63,587 nucleotides of DNA from Saprospirales bacterium. Its GTDB lineage: Bacteria > Bacteroidota > Bacteroidia > Chitinophagales > Saprospiraceae. The stretch spans positions 1 through 63,587 of the forward strand of contig REEI01000122.1 in assembly GCA_007695145.1 (NCBI GenBank). The letters are read 5' to 3'. Within the stretch, counting starts at the first letter, position 1; the number at the start of each line of letters is the position of its first letter. Below, piece after piece: positions 50,912-60,913 of the stretch. The notes below the pieces were generated by a model. It saw only the letters and a program-made list of their open reading frames with translations, was not told where the DNA came from and searched no databases. Position numbers and translations under genes: made by a program.

Positions 50912-52846
50912 GTGAGTAAAAAAAAGATTAGAAAGAAGAAAGACAAAGCTGCTGCAAAGTCGACAGCAGCTGGCACCGGAAATATTGCAGGTGTACAGGG
51001 CAGGAAAAATTTGATCTCCATTACTGCTATACTCCTCATTACCTTTATTGCCTTTTTTCCCTCCCTCAATGCCGACTTTGTCAATTGGGATGACGACTAC
51101 AATATACTGAACAATGAAAACCTCAATCGATTCGATTGGGACCACATCAAGGGAATTTTCACTTCAACCGTAATTGGCAACTACAATCCGTTGAGCATTT
51201 TCACTTTTGCCATTGAAAAACACTTTTTTGGGCTCGATCCATTTGTTTTTCACCTCAATAACATATTGCTCCATCTGGTTTGTGTTTTTCTCGTATTCAA
51301 ACTCGGTTTGATGTTGAAGTTGAACTCAACGGCTGCAATTATCCTAACTGCACTTTTTGCTATTCATCCAATGCGGGTTGAATCAGTCACCTGGGTCACG
51401 GAGCGAAAGGATGTCTTATTTGCGGCTTTTTACTTCTGGGCGCTATTGATTTATGCAAGGGGGGTCTTGCACGGCAGAAAAAAATGGGACGCCGCAGCAA
51501 TTTTGGCACTATTTATTCTTTCGGGCCTCTCAAAAATTCAAGCTGTTTCCCTGCCACTCTCCATGCTGGCCATAGACTATCTTGCCGGCCGCAAAATCCA
51601 ATTAAAATTAGTGCTCGAAAAAGCCCATTACTTCATAATCTCACTGGCGATAGGTTTAGCCGGTATAGTATTTCTAAAGATGGAAGGTTCGCTGGAGGCG
51701 ACAGCGGTTCACGGGATAGTTGACCGTTTTTTTATTGGTATGTACAGTTATACGGTATATGTTGTTAAGTCGATTTACCCCTATCAGATGTCTCCTCTTT
51801 ACCCGTATAATGATCCTTTGAAGTGGCACGAGTACCTTGGGATACCTGGGGTATTGCTCATCGGTGCCATCGCATGGTACCTCTGGAAGAATAACAAAAA
51901 AGTAGCCATTTTCGGATTGCTCTTCTTTACCTTTAATATTATGTTTCTTTTGCAGGTGCTTGGCGCAGGTCAGGGTTACCTTGCAGACCGCTTTACCTAT
52001 GTAGCCTATTTTGGTTTGTTCTTTGCCTATGCCTTTTATATTGAAAAGGGCATTCAGGCCATTGCTGAACACAAGCGTAAAATTGCATTTGCCGGACTCG
52101 CTTCAATTGGATTGCTTTATTCCTATTGGACCTTTCAGCAAACCAAAATATGGGAGAACAGCGGCACCTTATGGTCTCATGTGATTCAATATTATCCAAA
52201 CACTCCGCTGCCTTTTGGAAACAGGGCGAATTTCTACAGGGATGAGGGGATGCTGGATGAGGCCCTGGCTGATTATTCCAGAGCCATTCAGTTGGACCCC
52301 CAAAGACATGCCTCCTTCAATAGTCGCGGGAAGTTGCGTTTTGACAATGGTCAATTTGAACTTGCACTGGAGGATTACCAAAAAGCCATATCTATTGAGC
52401 CGAATAATGGTGAGTACCACACCAATTTGGGAGCCACTCTGGGAATGATGGGACGAATCCAGGAAGCAATAGAGGCCATGAGCAGAGGGTTGGAACTCAG
52501 ACCCAATTTTGCTCAGGGATATGCCAACAGAGCTGTGATGTACAATCAGGTGCAACAACATGATCTCGCTTTGCAGGACCTGAATACCTATACCTCACTC
52601 GATCCATTTAATGCGGACATCTGGTACGAAAAAGGTAGAACCCACCGGTTTCTCAGTGATTTACCATCAGCCCTGGACGCCTATAGCAGGGCTATTCAGC
52701 TTGACAGTAGTAAAGGTATCTTTTTCCTTGAGCGATCCAGGGTTCATTATCAATTGGGAAATTTGCCACAGGCAAGGGAGGATATGCAGGCTGCAGAAAA
52801 TCGAGGATCGCAAATTGACCCCAACTACAGAGCTATGTTGCAATAG
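50912..52846 (+). CDS. TMTC-like membrane protein with TPR repeats
   Basis: 644 residues from a GTG start, with AGGAG about 15 bases upstream. A Lys-rich N terminus leads to about ten hydrophobic helices. The first outside loop holds FVNWDDDYNILNN and NYNPLSIFTFA, then HPMRVESVTWVTERKDVLFA, the pattern of TMTC/GT-C proteins with TPR tails. From about residue 425, five or so TPR units follow (GMLDEALADYSRAIQLDPQR, GQFELALEDYQKAISIEPNN, GRIQEAIEAMSRGLELRPN). Eukaryotic TMTC proteins O-mannosylate cadherins; the bacterial relatives have no proven acceptor. A putative glycosyltransferase acting outside the membrane. Confidence 0.85.
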   Translation: MSKKKIRKKKDKAAAKSTAAGTGNIAGVQGRKNLISITAILLITFIAFFPSLNADFVNWDDDYNILNNENLNRFDWDHIKGIFTSTVIGNYNPLSIFTFAIEKHFFGLDPFVFHLNNILLHLVCVFLVFKLGLMLKLNSTAAIILTALFAIHPMRVESVTWVTERKDVLFAAFYFWALLIYARGVLHGRKKWDAAAILALFILSGLSKIQAVSLPLSMLAIDYLAGRKIQLKLVLEKAHYFIISLAIGLAGIVFLKMEGSLEATAVHGIVDRFFIGMYSYTVYVVKSIYPYQMSPLYPYNDPLKWHEYLGIPGVLLIGAIAWYLWKNNKKVAIFGLLFFTFNIMFLLQVLGAGQGYLADRFTYVAYFGLFFAYAFYIEKGIQAIAEHKRKIAFAGLASIGLLYSYWTFQQTKIWENSGTLWSHVIQYYPNTPLPFGNRANFYRDEGMLDEALADYSRAIQLDPQRHASFNSRGKLRFDNGQFELALEDYQKAISIEPNNGEYHTNLGATLGMMGRIQEAIEAMSRGLELRPNFAQGYANRAVMYNQVQQHDLALQDLNTYTSLDPFNADIWYEKGRTHRFLSDLPSALDAYSRAIQLDSSKGIFFLERSRVHYQLGNLPQAREDMQAAENRGSQIDPNYRAMLQ

Positions 52847-53079
52847 GTTGTAGCCAATTTCAAACACTGAATTGATCCGGATTATAAGCGGAATCTGATT
52901 GTTATGCGGCTACCCACTATCTACTCTGTTTACCCAAACCGATTGGATCAACTTTTCAATTAAGTTTTTACTGTGAATTCTCATGTCATTCAAAATCTTT
53001 TAAAGGTCTCTATATTTACCAGGTTTCAAATCAATATCTAACTTTATAGACTTTGTCCTCAAGCTTTAACTAATTTAAA

Positions 53080-53442
53080 ATGGTCAAAACACTTTTAATT
53101 TTTTGTCTTGGTATTTTCTTTATAGCCAATGCTTTTAATCATTTCTTCAACAAGCACACTTTGGTAGAGTACGCCGAAAAGAGGAATCTGTTAGCTCCAA
53201 AGTTAATGGTCCACCTAAGCGGACTTCTACTTTTGTTTGGCGGGCTCACATTAATCACAAAATGGATGTTCTATTATGGAATCGCAGGTCTATGTATTTT
53301 CCTGGTGATAGCCACTTTTTCCATTCATAGATTTTGGCTCGAAAGGAGCAGAGACATGAAAATGCTGGAGTTTACCCACTTCCTCAAAAATATAGCCATC
53401 ATAATAGAGCTTCTCTACATTGCAGAAACTTTTGAGCCTTGA
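53080..53442 (+). CDS. DoxX-like small membrane protein
   Basis: 120 residues with four hydrophobic helices (LLIFCLGIFFIANAF, LMVHLSGLLLLFGGLTLI, FYYGIAGLCIFLVIATFSI and a C-terminal KNIAIIIELLYIAE). The HxFxKHTLVEYAEKRNLLAP linker after the first helix is the DoxX pattern. The family is found in many bacteria as putative membrane redox or thiosulfate-linked subunits, but stand-alone copies are uncharacterised. Not in an operon; the men operon starts 203 bases downstream. Confidence 0.78.
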   Translation: MVKTLLIFCLGIFFIANAFNHFFNKHTLVEYAEKRNLLAPKLMVHLSGLLLLFGGLTLITKWMFYYGIAGLCIFLVIATFSIHRFWLERSRDMKMLEFTHFLKNIAIIIELLYIAETFEP

Positions 53443-53620
53443 GAGAAACTTCTGAAAAGGGGAACCTTTTGTAAGTCAAATTTCCTTTAACGGCCATTTT
53501 CTCATTCAATTTTTGCGAAGGAGAATGGGTTGCCTAATTGTCCCATATCTAATCCCTGCATTTCTGTTTTCAATCCCAGTTGCTCATACCTGACTGTAAA
53601 CAAAAAAGTTCAAAAAATTG

Positions 53621-53628
53621 TATGTTTG
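53621..53628 (+). promoter_or_regulatory. Bacteroidota -7 box for the men operon
   Basis: TATGTTTG matches TAnnTTTG. Transcription would start near 53635, about 11 bases before the first ATG. No TTG at the usual spacing. Confidence 0.45.
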
Positions 53629-53645
53629 CAGGCCCAATCAATTAA

Positions 53646-54062
53646 ATGATGATGACTGTTTCGGATCTTAATGAGTTTTGCAAGAATACCATGATCGAGC
53701 ATCTCGGCATTGAATTTACCAGAATCGAGGAGGGCTTTATAGAAGGTAAAATGCCGGTTGGCTCTAGAACTGTTCAGCCAATGAGATTGCTGCATGGAGG
53801 CGCTTCTATTGCTCTTGCTGAAACCCTGGGAAGTGCCGGTTCGATGAGTTTGATTGATCCTGCCGGTTATTATGTGGTAGGTATGCAAGTCAGTGCCAAT
53901 CACCTGGCATCTGTTTCCTCCGGTATCGTCACAGGTAAGGCCCGATTGTTACACAAGGGCAAATCAACTCATGTATGGGATGTTGTTGTTCAGTGTGAGA
54001 ACGATAGGATTTTATTAGCCTGCAGGCTGACTAATATGATTGTACCAAAAAGAGATAGTTGA
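53646..54062 (+). CDS. Hotdog-fold thioesterase, probable DHNA-CoA thioesterase
   Basis: 138 residues of the PaaI/YdiI hotdog type. The motif LHGGASIALAETLGSAGSM holds the usual catalytic Glu and matches YdiI/MenI. Three ATGs stand in a row at 53646, 53649 and 53652, so the exact start is unsure. As the first gene of the men operon it most probably frees 1,4-dihydroxy-2-naphthoate from its CoA ester, the step between MenB and MenA. The stop TGA shares one base with the menF ATG (TGATG). Function by context is strong but not proven. Confidence 0.82.
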   Translation: MMMTVSDLNEFCKNTMIEHLGIEFTRIEEGFIEGKMPVGSRTVQPMRLLHGGASIALAETLGSAGSMSLIDPAGYYVVGMQVSANHLASVSSGIVTGKARLLHKGKSTHVWDVVVQCENDRILLACRLTNMIVPKRDS

Positions 54063-55207
54063 TGCGATTAACCTCCGAAAAGCTTCAATCCCTTGCTGCT
54101 GTCCAGGAATATGCCTTAACTTGCTCATGGTCCTTTGCGTCATACAGGCTTCCTCATTCAGATACAACTCATACTGTCATCGAATTTTCCTCCAGGCCTG
54201 ATTCGTTTGACACTATTGCAGAATTGGAGGGAGAGTCCGGATTTGTGGTTGCTCCCTTCGACCTCAATGATCAGCACCCACTGGTTTTGATACGACCTGA
54301 GTTGGTCATTCACGGGGACATCCTTCCGGCTGATATTTCTACCGCGCTTAGCCAGAAGGCTGAAAAAATCGATGGAATACACTCTTCTCGAAGTCGGAAA
54401 ATTCCAGGTGAATCCTCTAGAGAAGAATATATCCGACAAGTTGGTCAGATCGTTGAGATGATCAGCGACAGCCCTTTAGAAAAGGTAGTTCTTTCCCGCA
54501 TTAGTAATGAGAAAATTCCTCCGGAATTCTCCCCCTCCTTATTTTTTGACCGCTTAAAGCAGGCCTACAAAGATGCATTTGTATTTATGGTTAATCTCCC
54601 TCAAAATGGACTGTGGTTTGGAGCCAGTCCGGAACCTCTGATGATATCTAAGGGTGACTATATTCATACTGTTTCACTGGCAGGAACCAGAGAGTACCAA
54701 CCCGATTCTGACAAGTTGGAATGGGGCCAGAAAGAAATTCACGAGCAGCAAGTGGTTACTGAGTATATCCGGTCGTTGATCTTAAAGTATGGAATAGAGG
54801 ATGTTTCAATCAGTGGGCCGTATACCCATCGGGCCGGAAAAATTGAACATCTGAGAACAGATTTTGTAATGAAAAATTCCATACCAGATGAAGTCTTGAG
54901 TTTTATCGCGGATTTGCATCCTACACCATCCCTTTGTGGATTGCCAAAGGAACGAGCTTTTAGAACTATCAAGGAAATCGAGAACCATCAAAGAGAATAC
55001 TACACAGGATTCCTGGGTCCTTTCCATTTATTTAATGAATCCCATCTGTATGTCAACCTTCGAAGCCTGAAGACCATTGGTGAATCCATATTTTACTATC
55101 AAGGGGCCGGTATTACTTCCGACTCCATCCCTGAGATGGAATGGCAGGAAACTTGTAACAAGAAAAAAACCATGGAATTCATCATTCAAAGCTTAAAACA
55201 TAAGTAA
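54062..55207 (+). CDS. menF: Isochorismate synthase
   Basis: About 381 residues from the ATG at 54062 (TTG at 54059 is a less likely start). The chorismate-binding C-terminal half is clear: SPLEKVVLSRI with the catalytic base Lys, FGASPEPLMISKG, VSLAGTREYQ, LHPTPSLCGLPKERA and YYTGFLGPF. It converts chorismate to isochorismate, the first step of menaquinone synthesis. Siderophore EntC enzymes share the motifs, but the operon with menD settles the role. The stop codon abuts the menD ATG. Confidence 0.93.
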   Translation: MRLTSEKLQSLAAVQEYALTCSWSFASYRLPHSDTTHTVIEFSSRPDSFDTIAELEGESGFVVAPFDLNDQHPLVLIRPELVIHGDILPADISTALSQKAEKIDGIHSSRSRKIPGESSREEYIRQVGQIVEMISDSPLEKVVLSRISNEKIPPEFSPSLFFDRLKQAYKDAFVFMVNLPQNGLWFGASPEPLMISKGDYIHTVSLAGTREYQPDSDKLEWGQKEIHEQQVVTEYIRSLILKYGIEDVSISGPYTHRAGKIEHLRTDFVMKNSIPDEVLSFIADLHPTPSLCGLPKERAFRTIKEIENHQREYYTGFLGPFHLFNESHLYVNLRSLKTIGESIFYYQGAGITSDSIPEMEWQETCNKKKTMEFIIQSLKHK

Positions 55208-56899
55208 ATGTCCGGTATTCTCAGGGGAGTTAGTGAATTGCCCTACATTCTGCATCAATTTGGAGTTGATTATGTTGTGGTATCCCCCGGTTCGCGAAAT
55301 GCCCCGCTTATTTTATCAATGGTCAATTGTGGCTCTATACAGATACTGTCTGTTTGCGATGAGCGGTCTGCCGCTTATTTAGCTTTAGGCATAGCACAGC
55401 AGACCCAAAAGCCGGTTGCTTTGATCTGCACTTCAGGGACTGCCTTTGTCAATTACGGTCCTGCCTTAACGGAGGCATTTTATATGGGACTCCCTCTACT
55501 TGTAATCTCTGCTGACCGACCGCCAGAGTGGATCGACCAATACGATGGACAGGCTATTAGACAATATGGCTTCTTTCCGAATATCTTAAAAAGGTCTTTT
55601 GATTTGCCGGTTAGCACTGAAAAAAGATCGGACTTGTTTTTTTTCAGACGTTCTGTAAGTGAAGCGGTGAGTCTCAGTTTGTCTGAGACCCCAGGACCCG
55701 TGCACCTCAATGTGCCCTTGAGGGAACCGCTGTACAATCGCCTGGCTCAATTAGAGGATGTTCCATCCCCAATACCCGTTACAAGACATCACAAAGACCT
55801 CAATTCAGAAAATTGGAACAGTTTGCAAGAACAATTCGAATCGCATGAGAAGAGGTTGATAGTCTGTGGCTTCTTTCACAATAAGAATATCCCTCTTAGA
55901 CAACTGTTGAGTCGGATGGCCCTCTCAGGTTCTGCTGTAGTGATAGCAGAAAACTTATCAAATCTTATTCATCCGGCATTTATCCATCATCCCGAGAGTT
56001 TTGTTGCAGCCCTTGATGAAAATGCGGCTATCAAGTTTCAGCCCAATCTTTTAATTACCATTGGAAATTCTGTTGTATCGAAACGATTGAAAAAATATCT
56101 GAGAACCCACCCCCCGGAAAAACATTGGCATGTGGATGAATATCAGCACTTTAAGGATACCTTCAACTGCCTGAGTTTAAATATCCCCCTTCAACCACTG
56201 CGTTTCTTTGAGAGATTGGTGGATACCGGAGCGAGAGAGGAAAATTATTGTCATTTTGTTGCAGAGACCAGGGAGGAAATAAAGGTAATTCACAACTCAT
56301 TTCTCAATGGCTTGCCCTTTTCTGATCTGAAGGTCTATGAAGTGATTTTGAAGGCAATTCCCACTAACTCTCGCTTGCATTTGGCAAACAGTACTGCTGT
56401 TCGATACTGTCAACTTTTTCCAGTCCGGGAAGACTTAAATTACTACTCCAACAGAGGAACTTCAGGGATTGATGGTTGCCTTTCCACAGCAGTAGGCGCA
56501 GCTATTGCAACAGATGATCTCAATATTTTACTGGTGGGCGACATTGCCTTCATATATGACAGCAATGGACTTTGGAATGTCGATTTGCCCGAGAATTTGA
56601 GAATCATTTTGATCGATAATGGAGGTGGGAATATTTTCCGCTTGATAGAAAGTGGGCCTGAAGTGGAGAAAATTTTGCCCTTTATCGAAACCCCCCATCA
56701 AGTGGACATCCAGAAACTTTGCCAGGCATTTGGAGTGGGCTATATGGAGGCTGGTGATCTCCAATCTATTTCGGAATTACTACCTTTGCTCTTTAAACCA
56801 GAATGCGGCCCTGCGGTTCTACATATAAAGACCGATGGTAATGAATCGGCCCGAATATTTCAGAAATATTTTAAAAATCTAAGGATCAGATATGAGTAA
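55208..56899 (+). CDS. menD: SEPHCHC synthase
   Basis: 563 residues, normal length. A thiamine diphosphate enzyme that joins isochorismate with a succinic semialdehyde unit from 2-oxoglutarate. Motifs: [25 protein letters not shown] with the activating Glu, [25 protein letters not shown], and the late TPP/metal site ([35 protein letters not shown]). It ends in an 8-base overlap with menB. No missing residues seen. Confidence 0.95.
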   Translation: MSGILRGVSELPYILHQFGVDYVVVSPGSRNAPLILSMVNCGSIQILSVCDERSAAYLALGIAQQTQKPVALICTSGTAFVNYGPALTEAFYMGLPLLVISADRPPEWIDQYDGQAIRQYGFFPNILKRSFDLPVSTEKRSDLFFFRRSVSEAVSLSLSETPGPVHLNVPLREPLYNRLAQLEDVPSPIPVTRHHKDLNSENWNSLQEQFESHEKRLIVCGFFHNKNIPLRQLLSRMALSGSAVVIAENLSNLIHPAFIHHPESFVAALDENAAIKFQPNLLITIGNSVVSKRLKKYLRTHPPEKHWHVDEYQHFKDTFNCLSLNIPLQPLRFFERLVDTGAREENYCHFVAETREEIKVIHNSFLNGLPFSDLKVYEVILKAIPTNSRLHLANSTAVRYCQLFPVREDLNYYSNRGTSGIDGCLSTAVGAAIATDDLNILLVGDIAFIYDSNGLWNVDLPENLRIILIDNGGGNIFRLIESGPEVEKILPFIETPHQVDIQKLCQAFGVGYMEAGDLQSISELLPLLFKPECGPAVLHIKTDGNESARIFQKYFKNLRIRYE

Positions 56900-57716
56900 T
56901 AAGCGCAACTGGACTACTCTGAAGGAGTACAGCGAGATCAAGTTTGAGTTTTTTGAAGGGATAGCCAAAATTACAATCAACAGACCGAGGTATTACAATG
57001 CATTCACGCCAGACACCATTCAGCAGATGAAAGATGCTATGGTGATCTGCAGGGAAGACGACGACATTTTTACCGTTATTCTCACCGGTGAAGGAGACAA
57101 GGCATTTTGCAGTGGTGGAGATCAAAACAAAAAGAGCATTGGTGGCTATGTGGGGACTGATGGTGTTCCGAGATTGAATGTGCTCGATCTGCAGCGACAG
57201 ATTCGCTCACTTCCGAAGCCCGTAATCGCCATGGTGAATGGCTTTGCTATAGGTGGCGGGCATGTTTTGCATGTGGTATGTGACCTTACCATAGCCTCAG
57301 AGAATGCAATTTTTGGACAAACCGGACCCAAGGTTGGAAGCTTTGATGCTGGATTCGGCTCTTCCTATCTTGCCAGACATGTAGGACAGAAAAAAGCCAG
57401 AGAAATATGGTTCCTCTGTGATCAATACTCTGCTGAAGAGGCGAGAGAGATGGGAATGGTCAATAAGGTGGTGCCCCTCGATCAATTGGAGGATACCACC
57501 GTGGAATGGTGCAAAAAAATGATGCTCAGGAGTCCACTTGCACTTCGGATGATTAAGGTTGGACTCAATGCAGAACTTGACGGACAGGCGGGAATACAGG
57601 AACTTGCTGGAAATGCTACATTACTGTATTATCTCACGGAGGAAGCACAAGAGGGTCGGAATGCATTTCTAGAAAAAAGGCTGCCTGATTTCAAGAAGTT
57701 TCCACGCTTTCCTTGA
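56892..57716 (+). CDS. menB: 1,4-dihydroxy-2-naphthoyl-CoA synthase
   Basis: 274 residues of the crotonase family. Visible: [40 protein letters not shown], the oxyanion-site [22 protein letters not shown] and [22 protein letters not shown], which is the MenB signature. It closes the second ring of the naphthoquinone. The gene overlaps menD and is 90 bases before menA. MenE and MenC that make its substrate lie downstream. Confidence 0.95.
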   Translation: MSNKRNWTTLKEYSEIKFEFFEGIAKITINRPRYYNAFTPDTIQQMKDAMVICREDDDIFTVILTGEGDKAFCSGGDQNKKSIGGYVGTDGVPRLNVLDLQRQIRSLPKPVIAMVNGFAIGGGHVLHVVCDLTIASENAIFGQTGPKVGSFDAGFGSSYLARHVGQKKAREIWFLCDQYSAEEAREMGMVNKVVPLDQLEDTTVEWCKKMMLRSPLALRMIKVGLNAELDGQAGIQELAGNATLLYYLTEEAQEGRNAFLEKRLPDFKKFPRFP

Positions 57717-57806
57717 TTTTTAAATGGGGGAGCCTATAGGCCTGGCGCCTCAACTGATTTTGAAACAAAATTTTCAGCTCCCAAAGCAATCTTCAACTCT
57801 CTGCAA

Positions 57807-58709
57807 ATGAGCGAATTAAAGTCATGGATAGAAGCAGCGAGGTTGCGCACCTTGCCTCTGGCTATTTCAACTCCACTGACTGGAAGCTTTTTGGCACTAT
57901 CAGCCGGAAGCTTTAGCCTTTCAGTGATGTTTTTAGCTATTTTTACCACTCTTTTGCTTCAAATTTTGTCCAATCTCGCCAATGACTATGGAGATTTTGT
58001 CAGCGGAGCGGATAATGAAAATCGCATCGGCCCGAGAAGGGCAGTTCAAAGCGGCCTCATTTCGCCTGTAGAAATGAAGACTGGCATTCGCCTAACCGCC
58101 ATAGTTGCTCTAGTTTCAGGTATAAGCTTGATTTTCATTGGAGAGTCCTCAACGGATGCTTTGATGATTATTGTTTTTCTATTGCTTGGTATCGGAGCAC
58201 TTATAGCAGCTATTAAATATACGGTTGGAGAGAACCCATACGGGTATAAAGGTCTGGGAGATGTGTTTGTATTCCTCTTCTTTGGATGGATTGGCGTACT
58301 GGGAACCCAGTTTCTTCACAGCGGGGTCTTTATTCCTCTTCATTTGTTGCCGGCGACCTCTATCGGCTTGCTGTGTGCCGGGGTTTTGAACCTCAACAAT
58401 CTAAGAGATTATGAAAGTGATAAAGAGGCCGGAAAAAATACACTGGTGGTTTTTCTCGGACCGGAAAGGGCGCGGTTCTACCATCTGACTTTATTATCAT
58501 TGGCATTGTTGACTACCTTGACTTTTACGCTATTGGATTATCAGTCCCCCATTCAGTTATTATTTCTCATTACCCTTCCTTTCTTCTTTCAGAACCTAAG
58601 GAGTGTATTTACCTACCGGGAGTCTTTAGACCTCTATCCTGAGTTGAAAAAACTGGCTATGACCACTCTCTTGTTTTCGATTACCTTTGGACTGGGCTTA
58701 ATTATTTGA
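57807..58709 (+). CDS. menA: 1,4-dihydroxy-2-naphthoate polyprenyltransferase
   Basis: 300 residues of the UbiA superfamily with about eight or nine helices. First Asp-rich motif NLANDYGDFVSGADNENRIGPRRAVQSG, second LNNLRDYESDKEAGKNTL. It attaches the isoprenoid chain in the membrane to make demethylmenaquinone. The two motifs and position after menB fit MenA rather than UbiA of ubiquinone synthesis. The C-terminal hydrophobic helix is complete. Confidence 0.93.
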   Translation: MSELKSWIEAARLRTLPLAISTPLTGSFLALSAGSFSLSVMFLAIFTTLLLQILSNLANDYGDFVSGADNENRIGPRRAVQSGLISPVEMKTGIRLTAIVALVSGISLIFIGESSTDALMIIVFLLLGIGALIAAIKYTVGENPYGYKGLGDVFVFLFFGWIGVLGTQFLHSGVFIPLHLLPATSIGLLCAGVLNLNNLRDYESDKEAGKNTLVVFLGPERARFYHLTLLSLALLTTLTFTLLDYQSPIQLLFLITLPFFFQNLRSVFTYRESLDLYPELKKLAMTTLLFSITFGLGLII

Positions 58710-58764
58710 TTATAGCATAAAACCGCCCGGATTCTTCCTGGTTGTTATTGGAAAAACCAACTTT

Positions 58765-59811
58765 ATGATAAAGGCTACCGTCAAGAAGCACGATTTAAAA
58801 TTTATACATCCGGGTACCACCTCAAGAGGTACCCTCTATACAAAACCTTCCTGGTTTATTTGCTTTAGGAATCAAAATGGAGTGGGTATCGGTGAGTGTT
58901 CGGTTATACCAGGTTTAAATCCGGAATACGACAGTAGTTACGAGACCAAAATAAGGGAGGTTGTGGATGCTTTTAAGCGAGGTGGCGAATACAAACTATC
59001 CGATCTGGACCACTATCCCTCCATTCAATTTGGCCTGGAGCAGGCTTTGTTGGGGTTGAAAGGAGCATCCCCATCTGTGCTGTTTCCTTCGGATTTCACG
59101 CAGGGGAAAAAGGGAATCCCGATCAATGGACTAATTTGGATGGGAAGCAGGGAAAAAATGGAGGTGGGTATAAGGAGAAAATTGCAAGAGGGTTTTAAAG
59201 TACTGAAGTTAAAGGTAGGAGCTCTGGAATTTGACCAGGAACTGGAAATTCTGAGTAACATCCGGAAGGCTTTTTTACCTGAAGATCTTGAAATTCGGCT
59301 GGATGCCAACGGTGCTTTCCAAGCTTCCAATGTACTCGAAAAGCTGCATAAGCTTTCAGAACATGCCATTCATTCCATTGAACAACCTATCAGGCAGGGA
59401 CAATGGGAAGTAATGGCCACCATTTGCAAGAAAAGTCCGATTCCAATTGCATTGGACGAGGAGTTGATTGGGGTCGTGGATTCATCGCAAATGGAATCCC
59501 TTTTGAAAACCATTGCTCCGCAGTTTATCATTCTGAAACCCAGTTTGGTGGGTGGATTTGGAAAATCGGATGAATGGATCAGACTGGCTGAAAAATACCA
59601 GGTAGAATGGTGGTCTACCTCAGCCCTGGAAAGCAATGTAGGTCTCAACGCAATTTCGCAGTGGGTGTTTATGAAAAGGCCTGGCCTGGTTCAGGGGCTC
59701 GGTACCGGTCAGCTGTATTCAAACAACCTCTCGTCTCCCCTAAATCTCAGAGGCCCAAAATTATTTTATGACCCTGAAGTTAAGTGGGACCATTCATTGA
59801 TTTTTAGTTGA
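58765..59811 (+). CDS. menC: o-Succinylbenzoate synthase
   Basis: 348 residues, enolase superfamily. Acid-base Lys pair in LKLKVGALEFD, metal ligands in RLDANGAF (Asp), SIEQPI (Glu) and ALDEEL (Asp), second Lys in FIILKPSLVGG. It dehydrates SHCHC to o-succinylbenzoate. It is 55 bases after menA and 34 before menE, thus in the operon. Length and motifs are normal. Confidence 0.93.
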   Translation: MIKATVKKHDLKFIHPGTTSRGTLYTKPSWFICFRNQNGVGIGECSVIPGLNPEYDSSYETKIREVVDAFKRGGEYKLSDLDHYPSIQFGLEQALLGLKGASPSVLFPSDFTQGKKGIPINGLIWMGSREKMEVGIRRKLQEGFKVLKLKVGALEFDQELEILSNIRKAFLPEDLEIRLDANGAFQASNVLEKLHKLSEHAIHSIEQPIRQGQWEVMATICKKSPIPIALDEELIGVVDSSQMESLLKTIAPQFIILKPSLVGGFGKSDEWIRLAEKYQVEWWSTSALESNVGLNAISQWVFMKRPGLVQGLGTGQLYSNNLSSPLNLRGPKLFYDPEVKWDHSLIFS

Positions 59812-59845
59812 TTGTATAAAAAACTCCATTTTGAAAAATTGAGAG

Positions 59846-60913
59846 ATGAAGACCGGACTCAAAATCAATCACCGTTATTATTCCTATGAGGACTTAATCG
59901 AATTCAGTGAGAGTAAGATCAGAGCTGCAGAAACTGAAAATTGGGAGGTTGCGGTTTTCGAATTTATCAGATACTGGCTGGATGACCAACCTTTTATAGA
60001 GCAGAAAACCTCCGGAACAACAGGAAGTCCCAAGACCATTAGGCTCAAAAAAAGCCAAATGATACATTCAGCCCTTCAGACTTGCGAGTATTTTGGGATT
60101 GATCAGAGCAAAAATTGTTTTTTATGTATTCCGGTAGAATATATAGGTGGTAAAATGATGGTAGTTCGCGCTGCAGTGTCAGGTGCTAACCTTCTCTATG
60201 TCAAACCTTCCCAAAATCCGTTTCGGACGGTGAAAGAGAAGCTGGATTTTAGTGCTATTACCCCCTATCAACTTCGACAGTCCATTGATGATCTGCAAGG
60301 AAGATCAGAAAATGAGACCATTATAGTGGGTGGCGGACCGGTATTGCCTGCTCTTGAGAAGGAGGTTGTTCACCTGTCAACCCGGATTTTTTCAACTTAC
60401 GGGATGACCGAAACCTCCAGCCACATTGCTGTTCGAAGAATCAATGGGGCACAGCCTTCGAATTCCTTTCGGGTGCTTGGGGATACGACCATCTCCACAG
60501 ACGATGAAGATTGTCTGATCATTGAGAATTCTAGTCTTTTTGAAGGTTTGCTGAAAACCAGGGATGTGGTCCAAGTATTGGATCAGAAGCGATTCAGATG
60601 GTTGGGGAGGAGGGACAATGTGATCAACAGTGGGGGAGTAAAGCATCATCCGGAAGCGCTAGAAGCTGAATTGGAGAAATTTATACCGGGGGAATTTGCA
60701 ATCAGTTCACGACCACATCGGGCGCTCGGAGAGGAACTAGTGCTGGTCATAGAAGGGGAACCCTGGACAGAAGAAGCTGAAGCTGAATTGAGGGAAAGTC
60801 TCCGGTCCCATTTTCACAAATTCCAAATGCCCAAAGGAATACTCTACCTCAGGGAATTTCCACGAACACCCAATGGAAAACTGCTTAGAAAGGCACTACG
60901 AATACTGCATTAA
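59846..60913 (+). CDS. menE: o-Succinylbenzoate-CoA ligase
   Basis: 355 residues, shorter than the usual 450-480 of the acyl-CoA synthetase family, as is common for Bacteroidota MenE. The adenylation P-loop reads TSGTTGSPKTI (about 56-66), then YGMTETSSH and GRRDNVINSGGVKHHPEA at the hinge, with the catalytic Lys in PNGKLLRKAL. It activates o-succinylbenzoate with CoA for MenB. Last gene of the men operon. Confidence 0.92.
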   Translation: MKTGLKINHRYYSYEDLIEFSESKIRAAETENWEVAVFEFIRYWLDDQPFIEQKTSGTTGSPKTIRLKKSQMIHSALQTCEYFGIDQSKNCFLCIPVEYIGGKMMVVRAAVSGANLLYVKPSQNPFRTVKEKLDFSAITPYQLRQSIDDLQGRSENETIIVGGGPVLPALEKEVVHLSTRIFSTYGMTETSSHIAVRRINGAQPSNSFRVLGDTTISTDDEDCLIIENSSLFEGLLKTRDVVQVLDQKRFRWLGRRDNVINSGGVKHHPEALEAELEKFIPGEFAISSRPHRALGEELVLVIEGEPWTEEAEAELRESLRSHFHKFQMPKGILYLREFPRTPNGKLLRKALRILH

